Positions 61,901 through 64,000 of a stretch of 64,000 nt of DNA are shown here, piece by piece (position 1 is the stretch's first letter; each line of letters starts with the position of its first letter). The notes beneath the pieces were generated by a model. That model saw only the letters and a list, made by a program, of their open reading frames with translations, ran no database searches and was not told the origin of the DNA. The stretch lies in contig NZ_JBBHZZ010000002.1 in assembly GCF_037482405.1 (NCBI RefSeq), forward strand, positions 248,001 to 312,000, given 5' to 3'. This DNA comes from Pseudokineococcus marinus (lineage in GTDB: Bacteria > Actinomycetota > Actinomycetes > Actinomycetales > Quadrisphaeraceae). A program made the translations under genes and the position numbers.

Positions 61901-62730
61901 GCCGCGACGCGCTGGGCGGGCCGAGCGCAGGCCCTGCCCCAGGCTCGAGCCCCGGTCCAGGCCCAGGACCAGGCCCAGGACCAGGACCAGGCCCAGGACC
62001 AGGCGGAGCTGCCGGGCAGCGGCCGCCCGGCCCCGGGGCGCCCGAGGACCTCGACGCGCCCGTCGCGGTCGACGGCGCCGGGAGGGGCAGGGCCGACGGG
62101 CGCACGAGCGGGGTGCGACGGCGCAGGGCCGGCGCCGCGGCGGTCGTCGTGGCCCTGGTGGCGGGCGGCTTCGCCCTCGGGCGGGCCACCGCCCCTGCCC
62201 CGGCGCCCGGGGTGATGCCGGCGTCCCTCGCGACGGTGCCGCCCTCGGCCGGGGACGACGCGCTGGTCCCCGGCGCCCGACCGGCCGGTGAGGCCGAGGG
62301 GACGCCCGCCGCCTACGCCGAGCTGTTCCCCGACGCCGACGACCGCCGCTCGTCGACGGTCGTCGTCAGCTGGGCCGGCGTCCCCGCGCTGCGGCAGGAC
62401 GAGCGGGTGGCCGTGGCCGTGGTCGTCGACGAGCGCACCCGCGTCGTCGGCGCCCGTCTCGGCGACGACGCCCCCGGCAGCGCCGGTGTGGGCCTGGACC
62501 GCGGGGAGCTGGCCCGCCGCGTCCTCGAGGCCGCCGGGGAGCGGAGCACCACGGGCTCCCCGGTGGTGCACGTGAGCCGCAGCAGCGGCACGGTCGCCGT
62601 CGAGCTCGTCGACGAGGGCTACGACCTCACCGTCGCGACCACCCCGCGCGTGCACCTCGCCGTCGTCCGCGGCACGGTCGTGCAGCAGCTCCTCGCCGTC
62701 CCCCTCGCCGGGCCCCGACCGCGGGGCTGA
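61897..62730 (+). CDS. Unknown Pro/Gly-repeat membrane protein
   Basis: The protein has 277 residues from GTG 61897, with AGGAGG four bases upstream. The N-terminus contains a Pro-Gly repeat (about 20-36) encoded by a hexanucleotide repeat. An Arg-rich stop (RRRRAG) and a transmembrane helix (AAAVVVALVAGGFALG, about 79-94) follow, then an extracytoplasmic domain of about 180 residues with regular strands (VVVSWAGVPALRQ, ERVAVAVVVDERTRVVG, VHLAVVRGTVVQQLL). No family is recognised. The layout (proline-rich inside, small beta domain outside) resembles actinobacterial cell-envelope proteins. It is divergent from smc. Confidence 0.6.
   Translation: MSRDALGGPSAGPAPGSSPGPGPGPGPGPGPGPGPGGAAGQRPPGPGAPEDLDAPVAVDGAGRGRADGRTSGVRRRRAGAAAVVVALVAGGFALGRATAPAPAPGVMPASLATVPPSAGDDALVPGARPAGEAEGTPAAYAELFPDADDRRSSTVVVSWAGVPALRQDERVAVAVVVDERTRVVGARLGDDAPGSAGVGLDRGELARRVLEAAGERSTTGSPVVHVSRSSGTVAVELVDEGYDLTVATTPRVHLAVVRGTVVQQLLAVPLAGPRPRG
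61957..62003. repeat. Hexanucleotide repeat (CCAGGM, about 8 units)
   Basis: Units CCAGGC and CCAGGA alternate irregularly over 47 bp and encode Pro-Gly repeats in the unknown membrane protein. The length can change without a frameshift. Confidence 0.9.
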
Positions 62731-62803
62731 CGGCGCACCGGGCTGATGGCGCACAGGGCTGACGGCGCACGGGGCTGACGGCGCACGGGCCTGATGGGGC
62801 GCC
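62724..62803. repeat. 16-bp tandem repeat, five copies, filling a convergent spacer
   Basis: Units GGGCTGACGGCGCACC, GGGCTGATGGCGCACA, GGGCTGACGGCGCACG (twice) and a degenerate GGCCTGATGGGGCGCC run without gaps from 62724 to 62803. The TGA of the first unit is the stop of the unknown membrane protein, and the array ends one base before the acylphosphatase stop. Every unit contains TGA. Confidence 0.95.
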
Positions 62804-63151
62804 TCAGAGCTCGACGAAGCCGCCCGGCAGCTCGCGCGGGCCCAGCCACTGCGCGGCCACCCCCCGCACCGCGCCGGGCCGTCGGCGCGCGGCCTCCGCG
62901 CCGTCGGGGGCCTGCAGCAGCCCCAGCAGCTCCTCGCACGTCGCGCGCGGGCCCTGCGCCGTCACCTCGACGCGCCCGTCGGGGAGGTTGCGAGCCGCGC
63001 CGTCCAGGCCGAGCTCGAGCGCCCGGGCGCGGGTCCACCAGCGGAAGCCGACCCCCTGGACGTCGCCGCGCACGTGCGCGAGGAGCCGCGCCGGGTCGAG
63101 GCCGGGCTGCTCCTCGTCCGGCCCCGGCTCCTGCCCCGGTGCGGGGCTCAC
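62804..63151 (-). CDS. acyP: Acylphosphatase
   Basis: The protein has 115 residues. After a 24-residue acidic leader it shows the acylphosphatase signature GDVQGVGFRWWTRARALELGL in essentials (GxVQGVGFR, catalytic Arg) and GAARNLPDGRVEV (catalytic Asn). It hydrolyses acyl phosphates. The GTG overlaps the mutM stop by 4 bases (GTGA), a common actinobacterial pairing. The length exceeds the usual 90-95 residues because of the leader. Confidence 0.93.
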   Translation of the reverse strand: MSPAPGQEPGPDEEQPGLDPARLLAHVRGDVQGVGFRWWTRARALELGLDGAARNLPDGRVEVTAQGPRATCEELLGLLQAPDGAEAARRRPGAVRGVAAQWLGPRELPGGFVEL

Positions 63152-64000
63152 CACCGGGCCCGCCGGGGCACCGGCTGGCAGCGCGGGCAGCGGTAGGAGC
63201 TGCGGTTCATGAACGCCTCCCTCGTGACGGGCGCGCCGCACCGCGGGCACGGCTCGCCCTCCTGGCCGTAGGCCGCCAGCGAGCGGTCGAAGTAGCCGCT
63301 GGCGCCGTTGACGTTGACGTACAGCCGGTCGAAGCTCGTGCCGCCCTGGGCGAGCGCCTCCTCCATGACGGCGGCCACGTCGGCGAGGAGGCGGCGCACC
63401 ACGGGGCGGGTCAGGCCGTCCGTGGGGCGGGCGAAGTGCAGGCGCGAGCGCCACAGGGCCTCGTCGGCGTAGATGTTGCCCACGCCCGAGACGAGGGTCT
63501 GGTCGAGCAGGGCCCGCTTCACGCCGGTGCGGCGGGCGCGGAGGCGCTCGACGAGCCGCTCGAGGTCCAGGTGCGGGTCGAGGGGGTCGCGCGCCACGTG
63601 GGCGACCTCGGGCGGCAGCAGCGGGTCCGAGGGACCGCCGGCCGCGGCCCCGGCCGGCAGCCCGTCGGGCGTCGGCACGAGCGGGGCGACGAGCAGCCCC
63701 CCGAACATGCGCTGGTCGACGAAGCGCAGCTGCGCGCCGTCGTCGAGGTCGAGCCGCACGCGCAGGTGCCGCTCGTCCGGGGCCCCGGGCCGCTGCACGA
63801 GCATCTGCCCGCTCATGCCGAGGTGGGCCGACAGCGCGTCACCGGTGTCGAGCTGCAGCCACAGGTACTTGCCACGGCGGACGGCGGCGTCCACGCGGGC
63901 CCCCGCCAGGCGGCCGGCGAAGTCGAGCGGGCCAGCGAGGTGCCGTCGCACGGGCCGGGGGTGCAGCACCGCCACGTCGGTGATCGTGCGGCCGACGACG
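63148..64000 (-). CDS. mutM: Formamidopyrimidine-DNA glycosylase, 5' end outside window
   Basis: About 284 codons are present; roughly the first 15-25 residues, including the catalytic Pro1-Glu2, lie beyond the right edge. Visible landmarks are GRTITDVAVLHPRPVR, the catalytic lysine in RRGKYLWL, HLGMSGQML, the helix-two-turn-helix region SGVGNIYADEALW and the zinc finger CPRCGAPVTREAFMNRSSYRCPRC (four cysteines). It removes oxidised purines such as 8-oxoguanine. Its stop overlaps acyP. Confidence 0.96.
   Translation of the reverse strand, partial: VVGRTITDVAVLHPRPVRRHLAGPLDFAGRLAGARVDAAVRRGKYLWLQLDTGDALSAHLGMSGQMLVQRPGAPDERHLRVRLDLDDGAQLRFVDQRMFGGLLVAPLVPTPDGLPAGAAAGGPSDPLLPPEVAHVARDPLDPHLDLERLVERLRARRTGVKRALLDQTLVSGVGNIYADEALWRSRLHFARPTDGLTRPVVRRLLADVAAVMEEALAQGGTSFDRLYVNVNGASGYFDRSLAAYGQEGEPCPRCGAPVTREAFMNRSSYRCPRCQPVPRRARW

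Overview
The window is about 64 kb of very GC-rich DNA from an actinobacterium. The gene order fits this: lepB-rnhB-DUF2469-yraN-yifB-dprA, a WhiG-type sigma factor, rpsB-tsf-pyrH-frr-cdsA-rlmN, dxr-rseP-ispG, amtB-glnB-glnD and smc-ftsY-ffh. Other actinobacterial signs are an F420-dependent oxidoreductase, many GTG starts, many 4-base GTGA/ATGA gene overlaps, and several promoters with a -10 hexamer 6 bases before the start codon (leaderless mRNAs). A motile or sporulating member such as a Kineosporiales relative is plausible, but the sequence alone does not fix the genus. Three runs of N (10287-10428, 47925-48080, 54767-54889) are assembly gaps; one splits a histidine kinase.

Layout. 1-6 kb (minus): an exopolysaccharide locus with a phosphoglycosyl transferase, a membrane-anchored beta-helix protein, a Wzz-like chain-length protein, a family-2 glycosyltransferase and the start of a polymerase cut by the window edge. 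6.3-13.2 kb (minus): dxr, rseP and ispG (isoprenoid synthesis and membrane proteolysis), an S33 hydrolase and a GNAT protein. 13.4-17.3 kb: a secreted V8-like protease, a Pat-type acetyltransferase, a membrane GGDEF protein and a methyltransferase. 17.4-22.4 kb: succinate-semialdehyde dehydrogenase, propionyl-CoA synthetase, an F420 oxidoreductase and a DivIVA-repeat protein. 22.5-30.1 kb: rlmN, a histidine phosphatase, cdsA, frr, pyrH, a hydrolase, tsf and rpsB.

30.5-43.6 kb: an M23 peptidase with a disrupted 3' end, whiG, xerC, dprA, yifB, yraN, DUF2469, rnhB, lepB, rplS, trmD, rimM, a KH-domain protein, rpsP and an amidohydrolase. 43.7-51.1 kb: ffh, glnD, glnB, amtB and, divergently, a formamidase-like gene; a GlnR-like site lies in front of amtB. 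51.1-64 kb: an ABC exporter with a two-component system, ftsY, a repeat-rich membrane protein, smc, an unknown P/G-rich membrane protein, acylphosphatase and the 3' part of mutM.

Most of the window is conserved housekeeping DNA, and I saw no mobile element, CRISPR array, tRNA or obvious defence system. The more unusual material is between genes: unrelated short G-rich tandem repeats in at least six intergenic spacers (the largest about 180 bp between xerC and dprA; another fills a whole convergent spacer with five 16-bp units), long perfect inverted repeats at divergent and convergent junctions, and a possible 5-codon leaderless upstream ORF coupled to an unknown gene beside smc.
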